DNA of 64,000 nt from Brevundimonas sp. (lineage in GTDB: Bacteria; Pseudomonadota; Alphaproteobacteria; Caulobacterales; Caulobacteraceae), in the NCBI RefSeq assembly GCF_029945885.1, contig NZ_JAQSDK010000014.1, positions 124,001 through 188,000 of the forward strand, in the 5' to 3' direction. Both the position numbers and the translations under genes were made by a program. The notes beneath the pieces are model-generated. The model searched no databases. It was not told where the DNA came from and saw nothing but the letters and a program-made list of their open reading frames with translations. This document shows, piece by piece, positions 9,525 through 18,357 of the stretch. How positions within the stretch are numbered: position 1 is the stretch's first letter; each line of letters starts with the position of its first letter.

Positions 9525-10885
9525 TGCGCCTCAACCGCCTCATCCTCGGTGCCGTGGCCGCCCTCGCCCTGGCCACCCCCTCCCTCGCCCAGGAACTGAC
9601 CGCAATCACCGGCGGGCGGGTCCTGACCGGCACTTCGGTGATTGAAAACGGCACCGTCGTCCTGCGTAACGGCCGCATCGTCTCGGTCGGCACCGGCGCG
9701 GCTCCGTCCGGAGCCCGGATCATCGATGCGACCGGCAAGGTCGTTGCACCGGGCTTCGTCGCTGTCGACTCCGGCCTCGGGGGCTCCGAAGTGTCCTCGG
9801 TCCGCGGTTCGAATGACCTGTCCAGCAGCGCCAACAGTGTCAGCGCCGCCTTTGACGTCTCCTACGGACTCGATCCCTGGTCCTTCACCCTGCCCGTCGC
9901 CCGTCTCGGCGGCGTAACCCGGGCCATCGTCACCCCCAGCCATTCGGGTGGCAACGACGGCAATCACCGCGACGACGGCGATGCTGATTTCGCCGGGGTC
10001 GGTGACGGCGGGCTGCAGGCACCCGGCCTGTTCGCCGGTCAGGCGGCGGTCATCCACCTCGGTCAGGGCAATGACATCCTGGTCAAGGCGCGTGTGGCCA
10101 TGGTCGCACCCTTCGGCGAGGCCGGGGCCGGCATCGCCGGCGGGGCCCGCGGGGCCCAGTTCATCCAGTTCAAGGAAACCCTGGCCGAGGTCCGGCTGTT
10201 CGCCCGCAACCGCTCGGCCTATGATCGGGCCGGTCTGCGCGATCTCAGCCTGTCGCGCGCCGATCTCGAGGCCCTGATCCCGGTCGCCAACGGCACCATG
10301 CCGCTGATCGTCACCGTGCATCGCGCGGCCGATATCCAGCAGGTCCTGCGCCTCGGCCGCGAAGAGGGGGTCAAATTGATCCTCGACGGGGCCGAAGAGG
10401 CCTGGCTGGTCGCGGATCAGATCGCCGCCGACAATGTTCCGGTCCTGCTCAACCCGATCTCGAATTTGCCGGGCAGTCTCGAGATGCGCGCGGCGCGCAT
10501 GGAGAACGCCGCCGCCCTTCAGGCCGCCGGGGTGGTCATCGCCATCAAGGGCAATGAGGGCTCGACACACCGCGCGCGGGATATCCGCTACAACGCCGGC
10601 AACGCCGTCTCGCACGGCCTGTCCTATGACGCCGCCATCGCCGCCATCACCGTCAATCCGGCCCGGATCTTCGGCATGGCCGGCCAGTTCGGCGAGCTGA
10701 AGGCCGGGGCTGCGGCCGATGTGGTGATCTGGTCCGGCGACCCGCTGGAACCCCTCAGCCAGGCCGAGGCCGTCTATGTCGGTGGCGCGGCCCAGCCGAT
10801 GACCAGCCGCCAGTTCCTGCTGCGCGATCGCTATCGCACCGGCGGGGTACAGGCCAACGGGATGCCGCCGGCCTACGGACAGTGA
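9524..10885 (+). CDS. amidohydrolase-like protein lacking the metal ligands
   Basis: 453 residues with a signal peptide (MRLNRLILGAVAALALATPSLA). It has the amidohydrolase N-terminal beta domain and C-terminal motif HGLSYDAAIAAITVNPARIFG, but the first metal motif is VAPGFVAVDSGLGGS, without HxH, and the positions of the later His and Asp ligands are also changed (LDGAEEAW and IKGNEGSTH). It is therefore probably a catalytically inactive partner of the preceding enzyme. One-base coupling to that gene supports a joint complex. A non-metal activity cannot be excluded. Confidence 0.8.
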   Translation: MRLNRLILGAVAALALATPSLAQELTAITGGRVLTGTSVIENGTVVLRNGRIVSVGTGAAPSGARIIDATGKVVAPGFVAVDSGLGGSEVSSVRGSNDLSSSANSVSAAFDVSYGLDPWSFTLPVARLGGVTRAIVTPSHSGGNDGNHRDDGDADFAGVGDGGLQAPGLFAGQAAVIHLGQGNDILVKARVAMVAPFGEAGAGIAGGARGAQFIQFKETLAEVRLFARNRSAYDRAGLRDLSLSRADLEALIPVANGTMPLIVTVHRAADIQQVLRLGREEGVKLILDGAEEAWLVADQIAADNVPVLLNPISNLPGSLEMRAARMENAAALQAAGVVIAIKGNEGSTHRARDIRYNAGNAVSHGLSYDAAIAAITVNPARIFGMAGQFGELKAGAAADVVIWSGDPLEPLSQAEAVYVGGAAQPMTSRQFLLRDRYRTGGVQANGMPPAYGQ

Positions 10886-10898
10886 TAAAGGGCGGGGC

Positions 10899-11375
10899 AT
10901 GACCCCGCCCGACACACCCGCCCCCCGCCTGTTCATCGACGCCGACGCCTGTCCGGTGAAGGACGAGGTGTATCGCGTGGCCGAACGCTATGGCCTGCAG
11001 GTCTTCGTCGTCTCCAACGGCTGGATCAATACCCGGCGCGCGCCGTGGATCGAACAGGTCGTCGTCGACGCCGGCCCGGACATCGCTGATGACTGGATCG
11101 CCGAACGGGCGGTGACGGGCGATATCGTCATCACCTCGGACATTCCGCTGGCCGACCGCTGTCTGAAGGCCGGTGCCCAGGCGCTGATGCCCAATGGCCA
11201 GCCCTTTACGCCGGACTCGATCGGTTCGGCCCTGGCCGGGCGGCTGGTCGGCGAGCATCTGCGGTCGATCGGGGTCGCCACCTCGGGCCCGCCGCCTTTC
11301 GGCCCCAAGGACCGCTCGGCCTTCCTTCAGGCGCTGGACACGGCGGTGGTGCGCGCCCGGCGGAGCCTGCCGTGA
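10899..11375 (+). CDS. YaiI/YqxD family (DUF188, UPF0178) protein
   Basis: 158 residues. The motif FIDADACPVKDEVYRVAERY at the start and IVITSDIPLADRC near residue 75 are characteristic: a PIN-like fold with acidic residues. Function is not established. It follows the second amidohydrolase by 13 bp and overlaps the arfB start (GTGA), which places it in one unit with arfB. Confidence 0.9.
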   Translation: MTPPDTPAPRLFIDADACPVKDEVYRVAERYGLQVFVVSNGWINTRRAPWIEQVVVDAGPDIADDWIAERAVTGDIVITSDIPLADRCLKAGAQALMPNGQPFTPDSIGSALAGRLVGEHLRSIGVATSGPPPFGPKDRSAFLQALDTAVVRARRSLP

Positions 11376-11779
11376 GCCTGGTCATTCCCGAGGACGAGCT
11401 GGAGTTCCGCTTCTATCGCGCGGGCGGACCGGGCGGGCAGAACGTCAACAAGGTCTCGACCTCGGTGCAGATGCGGTTCGACGCCCGCAATTCGCCGTCC
11501 CTGACCGAACCGGTGCGGGCGCGGCTGATGAAGCTGGCAGGCAGCCGGCTGACGCTGGACGGGGTCATCCTGATCACCGCCGTGCGGTTCCGCTCGCAGG
11601 AACGCAACCGGGCCGACGCCATCGCCCGGCTGCAGGCCATGGTCGACGCGGCCTCGGTGGCCCCGGTCTATCGCGTGCCGACGCGGCCGACCCGGGCCTC
11701 GAAGGAACGGCGGCTGGTGGGCAAGGCCAAGCGGTCAGGCATCAAATCGGCCCGGGGGCGGCCGGACACCTCGGACTGA
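11372..11779 (+). CDS. arfB: alternative ribosome-rescue factor ArfB (YaeJ/ICT1 family)
   Basis: 135 residues from GTG. It carries the release-factor peptidyl-tRNA hydrolysis motif GGQ at 21-23 (RAGGPGGQNVNKVSTSV) without the codon-recognition domains of RF1 and RF2, and ends in a basic tail (SKERRLVGKAKRSGIKSARG) that sits in the empty mRNA channel of stalled ribosomes in YaeJ. It frees stalled ribosomes lacking a stop codon, like ArfB in Caulobacter. Overlap of four bases with the YaiI gene. Confidence 0.93.
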   Translation: MSLVIPEDELEFRFYRAGGPGGQNVNKVSTSVQMRFDARNSPSLTEPVRARLMKLAGSRLTLDGVILITAVRFRSQERNRADAIARLQAMVDAASVAPVYRVPTRPTRASKERRLVGKAKRSGIKSARGRPDTSD

Positions 11780-11786
11780 GGGCGGC

Positions 11787-12230
11787 CTATTGCGCCGGTG
11801 CGGGCCGGAACAGCAGGACGGCGATCTTGCCCGCCTCGTTGAAGCCGATCACCCACTGGGTGTCGGCATTGGCGAACAGGACGCTGAACAGGTCGGCCCC
11901 ATTCTGCTTGCCGGAAAAGGTGACGGCCTCGACGGCTCCGTAGCTCGCGATCAGCGCGGAGACCTGGTCAGACTGGGCCGTGATCGCCGTGACCAGATCA
12001 TCGGACATGCTGGCGGTGTCGATGTCACCGGCGGCGGCACCGGCGATGAAGTCGCGCAGGGCGTCTTCGGACCGGTCGTCGGCCATGGCCTGGACGATCT
12101 CGGGGGCGGCGGGAGCGGTGGTGGTCTGGTCGAAGCTGTTCGGCAGGGAGGCGGCGGCCGAGCCGCTCTGGGCCATGGCGGCGGCGGGGCTGAGCAGAAG
12201 GGCCAGGCCGGCGAGGAGGGCGGTCTTCAT
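11787..12230 (-). CDS. exported protein of unknown function
   Basis: 147 residues from ATG 12230 with a signal peptide MKTALLAGLALLLSPAAAMA. A helical region (about 45-90) is followed by a beta-rich part, VTFSGKQNGADLFSVLFANA and QWVIGFNEAGKIAVLLFRP, that resembles the DUF3887 or NTF2-like group of small periplasmic folds. An earlier in-frame start would give an unlikely tail. It follows ubiB by 22 bp on the same strand and may belong to the ubiE-ubiB transcript. Specific role unknown. Confidence 0.7.
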   Translation of the reverse strand: MKTALLAGLALLLSPAAAMAQSGSAAASLPNSFDQTTTAPAAPEIVQAMADDRSEDALRDFIAGAAAGDIDTASMSDDLVTAITAQSDQVSALIASYGAVEAVTFSGKQNGADLFSVLFANADTQWVIGFNEAGKIAVLLFRPAPAQ

Positions 12231-12252
12231 GGTCGAAACTCCGGTGTGAGGA

Positions 12253-13848
12253 TCAGACCATCGTCTGCCAAAGCGACAGAAGAAGGGCACCGGTCGCCAG
12301 ACACAGGGATAGCACCACCCCGGCCACCACCCAGCGCGAGGTGACCGGCGGCACCACGACCGGCGTCGGCTCGGGTGGCCGCTGGGCCCATTGCGACAGG
12401 GCGCGCAGCGTCGCCACGACCTCGTCCACCGCCTCGCGAACCTGGGCCTGCGGCCCCAGTTCGCGGCGGATCCAGCGCTCGACCACCGGCTGGGCGGCGG
12501 CCCACAGGTCGTGGTCGGGGTTCAGCCGCCGGGCCACGCCCTCGACCGAGACCATGGTCTTTTGCAGCAGGATCAGTTCCGGCCGCAGATGCATGTCGAA
12601 CAGGGCCGTGATCTCGAACAGCTGGCCCAGCAGCCGGCCCATCGACACCTGCGACGCCTGTTTGCCGATGACCGGTTCTCCGACCGCGCGCAGGGCCTGG
12701 GCGAAGGCCTCGACCGAATGGTGCGGCGGCACATAGCCGGCCTCGAAATGGACCCGGGCGATGCGGTCGTAGTCGCGGCGGAGGAATCCCCAGAGGATCT
12801 CGGCCAGATAGCGCCGCTCCGACGGGCCGAGGCGACCGATGATGCCGAAATCGACCGCGACCACCTCGGCCGGTGCACGGGCGAACAGATTGCCCTCATG
12901 CAGGTCGGCGTGGAAGGCCCCGTGGTCCAGCGCCTGGCTCAGAAAGGCGCGCACGATGTTGTCGGCCAGGGCGTTGCGGTCCAGACCCGGCTGGTCGGCG
13001 GCCCCCGGATCAGTCATGGCCATGCCGTCGGCCCATTCCAGCGTCAGCACCCGTTTGCCGACGCCTTCCCAGACGACGGCCGGGGCCGACATATGGCCGC
13101 TGCCCTCGGCCAGGCCAGCCTCCATGATGTCCTTCAGCTCCGAGGCGGCGGCCGCCTCCAGTCGCATGTCCAGTTCCAGCTGCAGGGCGCGGGCGATGGT
13201 TTCGACGAAGGCGCGCGGCTCCAGGCGGCGCGACAGGGGTACGAACCGATCGGCCAGCCGCGCGGCCAGCCGCATCGACTCCAGCCCCTTGGCCACGCGC
13301 CGCTCGACCCCGGGCCGCAGCACCTTGACCGCCACCTTGCGGCCGTCAGCCAGCCAGGCCGGATGCGCCTGGGCCAGGGAGGCGGCCCCGATGGGATCCC
13401 CGAAATCGGTGAACAGACTGTCCAGCGGGCGGCCCAGCGACCGTTCCACCTCGGCCCGGGCCTCGGCGGTGGGGAAGGGCTCCAGCCGGTCCTTGAGCCG
13501 GCCCAGGTCGGTGGCGAATTCGGTCCCGAAGATGTCGGCGCGGGTGGCCATCACCTGACCCAGTTTGATCGCCACCGGGCCGAGATGTTCGAACGCCCGG
13601 GCCAGCCGCTGGCCGGGGCGGCCCTCGCGGCCCTCGCGCCGGGCAAACAGATGGATCCCCCAGGCGATCGGCCGGGCCCAGCCCGGCAGCTGGCCGGTGA
13701 TCTCGCGCGGACTCAGGGCGTCGTGGCGCGCCAGCACACCCAGCCAGCCGATCAGCCGCCAGCTGGCCCCCAGCGGATCGCGCACCGGCAGGGCGACAGG
13801 CGGCGTCGGGGCCGTCCGGTAGCGGGCCGTGCCGGTCAGATCGCCCAC
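12253..13848 (-). CDS. ubiB: UbiB, ubiquinone biosynthesis kinase-like protein
   Basis: 531-residue atypical kinase-like (ABC1/ADCK) protein needed for ubiquinone synthesis; it is likely an ATPase accessory of the Ubi complex. The family KxGQ motif is visible as [12 protein letters not shown] (about 92), the Lys of VAVKVLRPG near 173, the HADLHEGN catalytic loop and the VDFGIIG metal motif. The C-terminus carries a hydrophobic helix, [20 protein letters not shown], which anchors it in the membrane. It overlaps ubiE by 13 bases, so the two are coupled. Transcription runs ubiE, ubiB, then the small exported protein. Confidence 0.95.
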   Translation of the reverse strand: MGDLTGTARYRTAPTPPVALPVRDPLGASWRLIGWLGVLARHDALSPREITGQLPGWARPIAWGIHLFARREGREGRPGQRLARAFEHLGPVAIKLGQVMATRADIFGTEFATDLGRLKDRLEPFPTAEARAEVERSLGRPLDSLFTDFGDPIGAASLAQAHPAWLADGRKVAVKVLRPGVERRVAKGLESMRLAARLADRFVPLSRRLEPRAFVETIARALQLELDMRLEAAAASELKDIMEAGLAEGSGHMSAPAVVWEGVGKRVLTLEWADGMAMTDPGAADQPGLDRNALADNIVRAFLSQALDHGAFHADLHEGNLFARAPAEVVAVDFGIIGRLGPSERRYLAEILWGFLRRDYDRIARVHFEAGYVPPHHSVEAFAQALRAVGEPVIGKQASQVSMGRLLGQLFEITALFDMHLRPELILLQKTMVSVEGVARRLNPDHDLWAAAQPVVERWIRRELGPQAQVREAVDEVVATLRALSQWAQRPPEPTPVVVPPVTSRWVVAGVVLSLCLATGALLLSLWQTMV

Positions 13849-14612
13849 CCGTGGTGGATGGCCGCGATCCCGCCGGACAGGTTGGTCACCGTCACCCGGC
13901 TGAAGCCGGCGGCCTCGATCATGGCCTTGAACGCCGCCTGGTCCGGGAAGCGACGGATGCTTTCGACCAGATACTGATAGCTGTCGCGGTCGCCGGCGAT
14001 CCAGCCGCCGATACGGGGAATGGCCTTGAACGACCAGGCGTCATAGACCGAGCGGACCGGGGCGGTGGTCGGGCGCGAGAACTCCAGACACAGGAACCGT
14101 CCGCCCGGCTTCAGCACGCGTCGGGCCTCGGCCAGGGCCTGGGGGATGTCGGCGACATTGCGGATGCCGAAACTGATCGAATAGGCGTCAACCGAGGCGT
14201 CGGGCAGGGGCAGGGCCATGGCATCGCCGACGGTCCACGACATCTCGGGCTCGCCGCCCTTGTCGACCCCGGCCATGATCATCTCGGCATTGTAGTCCAG
14301 CACGATGACCGAGGCGTCCTCGCCGCCGCGCCGCTGCTGGGCGGCGCGCGCCATTTTCGCATAGCGTCGTGCCATGTCGCCGGTGCCGCCGGCCACGTCG
14401 AGGATGGTCTCGCCGGGGCGGGGGTTCAGCTTCGCCGCCGCCGCGTCCTTCCACAGACGATGGACGCCGACGCTCATCACGTCGTTCATCAGGTCGTAGC
14501 TGGAGGCGACGCTGTCGAAGACGCCGCGCACCATGCGCACCTTTTCGGTCGCGTCGACGTCGCGGAATCCGAAGGATGAGGTCTTGCCGGATGATGTGGC
14601 CTGGTCGGTCAT
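13836..14612 (-). CDS. ubiE: ubiquinone/menaquinone biosynthesis C-methyltransferase UbiE
   Basis: 258 residues. SAM-binding motif [16 protein letters not shown] (about 70-85), YNAEMI near 109, and the UbiE-specific segments [21 protein letters not shown] and [14 protein letters not shown]. It methylates the C2 position of 2-methoxy-6-polyprenyl-1,4-benzoquinol. It is the first gene of the ubi unit and its downstream partner ubiB overlaps it. No obvious special regulation. Confidence 0.96.
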   Translation of the reverse strand: MTDQATSSGKTSSFGFRDVDATEKVRMVRGVFDSVASSYDLMNDVMSVGVHRLWKDAAAAKLNPRPGETILDVAGGTGDMARRYAKMARAAQQRRGGEDASVIVLDYNAEMIMAGVDKGGEPEMSWTVGDAMALPLPDASVDAYSISFGIRNVADIPQALAEARRVLKPGGRFLCLEFSRPTTAPVRSVYDAWSFKAIPRIGGWIAGDRDSYQYLVESIRRFPDQAAFKAMIEAAGFSRVTVTNLSGGIAAIHHGWAI

Positions 14613-14749
14613 CCGCGCGGTTTAGCCGTTTGCGGCGACGCCGTCACCGGGCCGCGTCGTCGCGGCGTATCGGGACCGCCCTGGTCCCGCAAACGCTTGT
14701 GATGGCGGGGCGGGCGGGATACGGCAGGGACTGAACAAGGAGACGGCCG

Positions 14750-15052
14750 ATGACGCTTCAAGCCCTTGACCTTACGGAAGTCCTGGTCGGCCTGCCGGGC
14801 TGGGCCGCCGCTCCAGGCGACCGCCCGGCCATCGCGCGCGCCCTGAAATTCGCCGACTTTAATGCTGCCTTCGCCTTCATGACCGCCGTGGCCCTGCTGG
14901 CCGACAAGATGGATCACCATCCGGAATGGTCCAATGTCTACAACCGCGTCGACATCCTGCTGACCACCCATGACGCCGGTGGCGTCACCGACAACGACAT
15001 CCGCATGGCCCGGTTCATCGACGAGACCGCGGCCCGCCTGGGAGGGCAATGA
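14750..15052 (+). CDS. phhB: 4a-hydroxytetrahydrobiopterin dehydratase PhhB
   Basis: 100 residues, the length of the pterin-4-alpha-carbinolamine dehydratase family. The active-site signature [16 protein letters not shown] lies around residues 53-68, with the His pair and the Glu/Trp that follow. It recycles the pterin cofactor of phenylalanine hydroxylase; no phhA is in the window, so the cofactor pathway partner is elsewhere. Preceded by AAGGAGA as ribosome binding site. The SDR gene starts one base after its stop. Confidence 0.93.
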   Translation: MTLQALDLTEVLVGLPGWAAAPGDRPAIARALKFADFNAAFAFMTAVALLADKMDHHPEWSNVYNRVDILLTTHDAGGVTDNDIRMARFIDETAARLGGQ

Positions 15053-15053
15053 G

Positions 15054-15848
15054 ATGAGCACGACAGGACAGGGCCGGGTCACCGGTAAACGGGCACTGAT
15101 CACCGGCGCGGCCGGGGGGCTGGGCGTGGCCATGGCCTGGATGCTGGCGCGCGAGGGCGCGAAGGTCGCCCTGACCGACGTCAATCTGGACGGGGTCCGG
15201 GCCCTGGCCTCGGCCATCAATGCCGAACTGCCGGGGTCGGCCTTTGCCTTTGCCCATGACGTGACCAGCGAGGCCGACTGGATCGCCGTGGTCGAGTCGG
15301 CCGTCGCGGCGATGGGCGGGCTGTCGATCCTGGTCAACAACGCCGGCATCGGCGGCGAACTCCACTATGCCGAGAGCGATACCCTCGAGAACTGGCACCG
15401 GGTCCAGGCGGTCAATCTCGACAGCGTCATGCTGGGCTGCAAACACGCGATGGCCCATCTGCGCGCCGCCGCCCCGGCCGCCATCATCAATATCTCCTCG
15501 GTCGCCGGCCTCGCCGCCGCTCCCGGCATGGGTGCCTATAACGCCACCAAGGCGGCGGTGTGGATGTACACCAAGACCGTGGCCCTTGAGGCCGCCAAAC
15601 AGGACTGGAACGTGCGCTGTAACTCGGTGCACCCGGTCTTTATCAAGACCCCGATCCTGGATCCGTTCGTGGCCATGGTGGGCGGCGATGAGGCCACCGC
15701 CCATCAGAAGCTGGCCCGCGGCATTCCTATGAAGCGGATCGGCGAGCCTGACGATGTGGCCTGGTGCGTCCTCTATCTGGCGTCCGACGAGAGCAAATTC
15801 GTCACCGGGGCCGAGTTCAAGATCGACGGCGGCATGCTGGCGCAGTGA
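15054..15848 (+). CDS. short-chain dehydrogenase/reductase (SDR)
   Basis: 264 residues from ATG 15054. Classical SDR: glycine motif TGAAGGLG (about residues 15-22), NNAG (about 95), the Ser of NISSVAG, and YNATK with catalytic Tyr and Lys (about 163-167). The FIDGG-like end (FKIDGGMLAQ) is also typical. Closest by feel to cyclopentanol or 3-alpha-hydroxysteroid dehydrogenases, but substrate cannot be told from the sequence. The start almost touches the phhB stop, so the two are likely co-transcribed. Confidence 0.85.
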   Translation: MSTTGQGRVTGKRALITGAAGGLGVAMAWMLAREGAKVALTDVNLDGVRALASAINAELPGSAFAFAHDVTSEADWIAVVESAVAAMGGLSILVNNAGIGGELHYAESDTLENWHRVQAVNLDSVMLGCKHAMAHLRAAAPAAIINISSVAGLAAAPGMGAYNATKAAVWMYTKTVALEAAKQDWNVRCNSVHPVFIKTPILDPFVAMVGGDEATAHQKLARGIPMKRIGEPDDVAWCVLYLASDESKFVTGAEFKIDGGMLAQ

Positions 15849-15851
15849 GAG

Positions 15852-15937
15852 GTAGGGCCTAGGGAGTAGGGCTTAGGTAGAAGGGTTGAGGGTGCGAGTG
15901 CCAGCCCGTCCTTTTCTAAGCCCTAAGCCCTAAGCCC
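15852..15937. repeat. convergent intergenic region with TAAGCCC tandem repeats and inverted counterparts
   Basis: Three exact tandem copies of TAAGCCC occupy 15917-15937. Upstream, 15852-15877 holds irregular copies of the reverse complement (TAGGGCCT, TAGGGAGTAGGGCTTAGG). The two sets can pair as a long stem. It lies between the ends of the SDR gene (+) and the DUF885-like gene (-), so it may act as a shared transcription stop, though no T-run follows. Confidence 0.7.
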
Positions 15938-17215
15938 TCACATCAAATCCACCGGCAGGATCTGGCTCGACAGCAGCGTCTCCATCCCGGCCCAGGGATC
16001 CGGTCCCTGGCGCTCGACCCAGGCCTGGACCGTGTCGCGACCCAGGCCGTAGTTGATGATGTAGCTGCGGTAGGTCTCGATGAAGCGCAGCCGCTGGGCC
16101 GCCTTGTCCGGGGTGGTCAGCGAATATTGGGCCAGTCGGGCGATGGTCGCGTCGCGGCCCACCCGACCGGACAGGAAGTCGTCGGCGATCGTGTATTCCG
16201 CCCGCGCCAGCCGCCGCATCAGCGCCCCCAGCCGGGCCTTTTTCGCGAAGTCGGCGTCCGCGATCCCGGCCAGCGGGGCCAGCATTTCGGCCTCGAACCG
16301 CGTGCCCTCGTCGCCGGGGAAGGCCAGGTCGATACCGTAGTTGGCGCTGCCCTCGGCCACGAAGGACATGGGCGAGAACAGCGGATAGACGCTCATCTCG
16401 ACCCAGCCGCGCTGACGCACGAAGGTCCGTTCCAGCAGGGCATTGTAGACGTGGTGGCCGGGATAGCCCTCGTGGCAGCCCAGATCGATCGCCCGCTCGG
16501 TGTGGATCGGGAAGTCGGCATTGATCTCGATGCGGCTGGCCGCGTCTCCGAGGTAATAATTATAGCCCGACCAGGCCTTGTCGCCGACGAAGCTCAGGGT
16601 GAACCGTTCATTGGCCGGCAGGGCGATATGGGCGGCGGTGCGGGCCCGGCATTCGGCGATGGCCGCGCTGATCACCGGCTCCAGCCGGTCCTTCGGAATG
16701 ACGAAATGGGCCTTGAAGGCCGTGACCCGGTCGGTCAGCGACCCCGGGCCGGGGACCAGGGCGTCGATTTCGGCCAGCACCGGTTCGTAGTTGGACAGCG
16801 GGGCCAGTTCGGGCCGGACGCCGAACAGGGCCTCGGCCTCGTCGGCAAAGCTCATGGTCTCGCCGGACAGCATGCGCAGCCGGGCTGCGGCCGCCGACAC
16901 ATGGGCCAGCAGATATTTGCGGCGTTGCACGGTGGCGGCGTCGGCCCCGGCGACGGACAGGGCGTTCAGCCGGGTCGTCAGGGCTACGGCCCCTTCGGCC
17001 AGGGCCGGGATGTCGCGCGGATGGGCTTTCGCCGCTTCCTGCCATTCCGGCGGGCCGTAATAGGCATCGACATAGCCCGGCTCGTGTTCACCGATCTCGA
17101 GGATCAGGGCGACATAGTCGGCGGCGATCCGGTCGAGGCTGTCGGCGGGGGCGATGATCGGCGCAGTGGCGCAGGCTCCGAGCAGCAGCAGGACGGACAG
17201 GATCAGGACACGCAT
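15938..17215 (-). CDS. DUF885-like lipoprotein peptidase-type protein, short form
   Basis: 425 residues from ATG 17215. A signal ends in lipobox LGAC (residues about 12-15). The metallopeptidase-like motif HEGYPGHHVY near residue 254, with the downstream EG in VAEGSANYG, matches DUF885 proteins (HExxxHH pattern). Normal members have about 580-600 residues, so this one is short by a quarter. A longer in-frame reading up to 17833 is rejected because it runs through tRNA-Arg. A paralogue of full length is at 46543-48387. Confidence 0.85.
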   Translation of the reverse strand: MRVLILSVLLLLGACATAPIIAPADSLDRIAADYVALILEIGEHEPGYVDAYYGPPEWQEAAKAHPRDIPALAEGAVALTTRLNALSVAGADAATVQRRKYLLAHVSAAAARLRMLSGETMSFADEAEALFGVRPELAPLSNYEPVLAEIDALVPGPGSLTDRVTAFKAHFVIPKDRLEPVISAAIAECRARTAAHIALPANERFTLSFVGDKAWSGYNYYLGDAASRIEINADFPIHTERAIDLGCHEGYPGHHVYNALLERTFVRQRGWVEMSVYPLFSPMSFVAEGSANYGIDLAFPGDEGTRFEAEMLAPLAGIADADFAKKARLGALMRRLARAEYTIADDFLSGRVGRDATIARLAQYSLTTPDKAAQRLRFIETYRSYIINYGLGRDTVQAWVERQGPDPWAGMETLLSSQILPVDLM

Positions 17216-17370
17216 CGGCGGACTCCACGGCGGACCGGCCCAGGTTAGGGCCCGCCGGTGCCCCGGCCAAGCCCTGCGATGACGGCCTTCGGTCCCCGGG
17301 GTGCGGATGGGGGATTGAGGCCGCCTCCGTCCTGCGCTAAGCACCGCCCTCCGGCGCGTAGCGCCCGAAC

Positions 17371-17447
17371 GCACCCGTAGCTCAGCTGGATAGAGTACTG
17401 CCCTCCGAAGGCAGGGGTCACAGGTTCGAATCCTGTCGGGTGCGCCA
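17371..17447 (+). tRNA. tRNA-Arg (anticodon CCG)
   Basis: 77 nt ending in encoded CCA. Acceptor stem GCACCCG pairs with CGGGTGC; anticodon stem CTGCC/GGCAG encloses the loop CTCCGAA, so the anticodon is CCG and it reads CGG codons. T-loop GGTTCGAATCC is standard. Confidence comes from the full cloverleaf by eye. Confidence 0.97.
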
Positions 17448-17529
17448 TTTCTCTTCAGTACGAACGACTGACACGCCGACGACCGGCGCGGTCCGTCCTG
17501 CCCGCGTCGGCGGGCGGCGGCGGTCGCAA

Positions 17530-17563
17530 CGAAAGCCGCCGGCGATGCGCGATCGCCGGCGGC
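17530..17563 (-). terminator. hairpin terminator of the CC0125/CC1285-type lipoprotein gene
   Basis: A 12-bp perfect stem, GCCGCCGGCGAT (17535-17546) with ATCGCCGGCGGC (17552-17563), and a 5-base loop. Read on the minus strand it is followed by TTTCGTT. It stands 18 bp past the stop of the lipoprotein gene. Confidence 0.7.
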
Positions 17564-17580
17564 TCTGGCTGCGTCTGGTC

Positions 17581-18177
17581 CTAGGGTCGGCTGACGGTCG
17601 GACCCAGCCGGTCGATCACTTGCCGGGCACTGAAGACGTGCCCGTCGCCGGCAGGCAGGGGACCCCGGCCCATGACGATTTCGGCCGACGCCTCGAACCG
17701 TTCCACGGTCCGCATGTCGATGCTCGTGGCCCAGAACGGATCGCTTCCGTAGGGGTACCAGTTGCGCCAGCCGTTGCGTGGCCCGTAGTAGCGCCAGTAG
17801 GGCCGCCAGTAGAGGTAGCTCGACCCGTACCAAGGACTGTAGAGCGGATCAGGAGTCCCGGGCCGGGTTGTCTGGTGCTCCACCTCCCGGTCGATGACCC
17901 GGAACCAGTCATATCCGGACTGCAGGGTCAGTTCGGCCGAACGGTAGAGCAGATAGCCCTCCACCGTATCGCGGGAGGTAAAGCTGTTGCCCGAGAACGT
18001 GACCCGGTAGCGGTCCGGCGCGAGCCGCACCTCTGAATAGCCGGTAGCGTTTTGGACGCCGGCCGGGGCTGGATGATAGATTGAGCCCGGGGTCGTGCAG
18101 CCGGTGAGAACGAGGGCTGCGCCCAGGCAGGCCAGGATCCCGGCTTTCCGGAGGGGGGCGGGCAGGGGGCGGGTCAT
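17581..18177 (-). CDS. CC0125/CC1285-family lipoprotein
   Basis: 198 residues. Signal peptide with lipobox VLTGC (Cys about 27). The mature part is unusual: a beta-rich start (YSEVRLAPDRYRVTFSGNSFTS), then a Tyr/Trp-rich segment around residues 110-140 (YLYWRPYWRYYGPRNGW), and a basic C-terminus. The Caulobacter homologues are of unknown function, predicted in the outer or inner membrane. Its ATG overlaps the stop (TAA) of a 36-residue gene just upstream, so translation is coupled. Hairpin terminator follows. Confidence 0.85.
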   Translation of the reverse strand: MTRPLPAPLRKAGILACLGAALVLTGCTTPGSIYHPAPAGVQNATGYSEVRLAPDRYRVTFSGNSFTSRDTVEGYLLYRSAELTLQSGYDWFRVIDREVEHQTTRPGTPDPLYSPWYGSSYLYWRPYWRYYGPRNGWRNWYPYGSDPFWATSIDMRTVERFEASAEIVMGRGPLPAGDGHVFSARQVIDRLGPTVSRP

Positions 18178-18287
18178 TACAGAGACTCCGCAGGCGGGGC
18201 GTATTCGTGGACAAAGTTGATGATCGCCCGGGCATCGTCAGCGGACCGGGCGATCATCAACTTTATGTTTGTATTGCTGATAGACAT
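18177..18287 (-). CDS. 36-residue gene (leader-type) coupled to the lipoprotein gene
   Basis: Reading from ATG 18285-18287 gives 36 residues, MSISNTNIKLMIARSADDAR and on, ending APPAESL. It is preceded by TTGGAGATAAAC, a good ribosome binding site with six bases before the ATG. Its TAA stop overlaps the ATG of the lipoprotein gene (TAATG), an arrangement for translational coupling. No family is recognised and no membrane segment is obvious; it could be a leader peptide or a small cytosolic protein. Most of its coding sequence is the 19-bp inverted repeat. An FNR/FixK-like box lies upstream. Confidence 0.6.
   Translation of the reverse strand: MSISNTNIKLMIARSADDARAIINFVHEYAPPAESL
18213..18264. 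repeat. 19-bp perfect inverted repeat inside the small gene
   Basis: Arm 18213-18231 (AAAGTTGATGATCGCCCGG) is the exact reverse complement of 18246-18264, with a 14-base loop. In the minus-strand mRNA this would be a very stable hairpin within the small coding region, ending 36 bases before the lipoprotein ATG. Confidence 0.9.
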
Positions 18288-18357
18288 GTTTATCTCCAAA
18301 TGATGAGGTTTAAACAGTTAGCCTTGTTCAACTTTTCAATTTTGAAGTGAACATTCC

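Noticed and set aside
17245-17448. A 67-residue minus-strand frame starting [16 protein letters not shown]
   Set aside because: It is the antisense of the tRNA-Arg gene, a well-known false gene.
17216-17833. N-terminal extension of the DUF885-like gene
   Set aside because: It passes through the tRNA gene and the lipobox start at 17215 is convincing.
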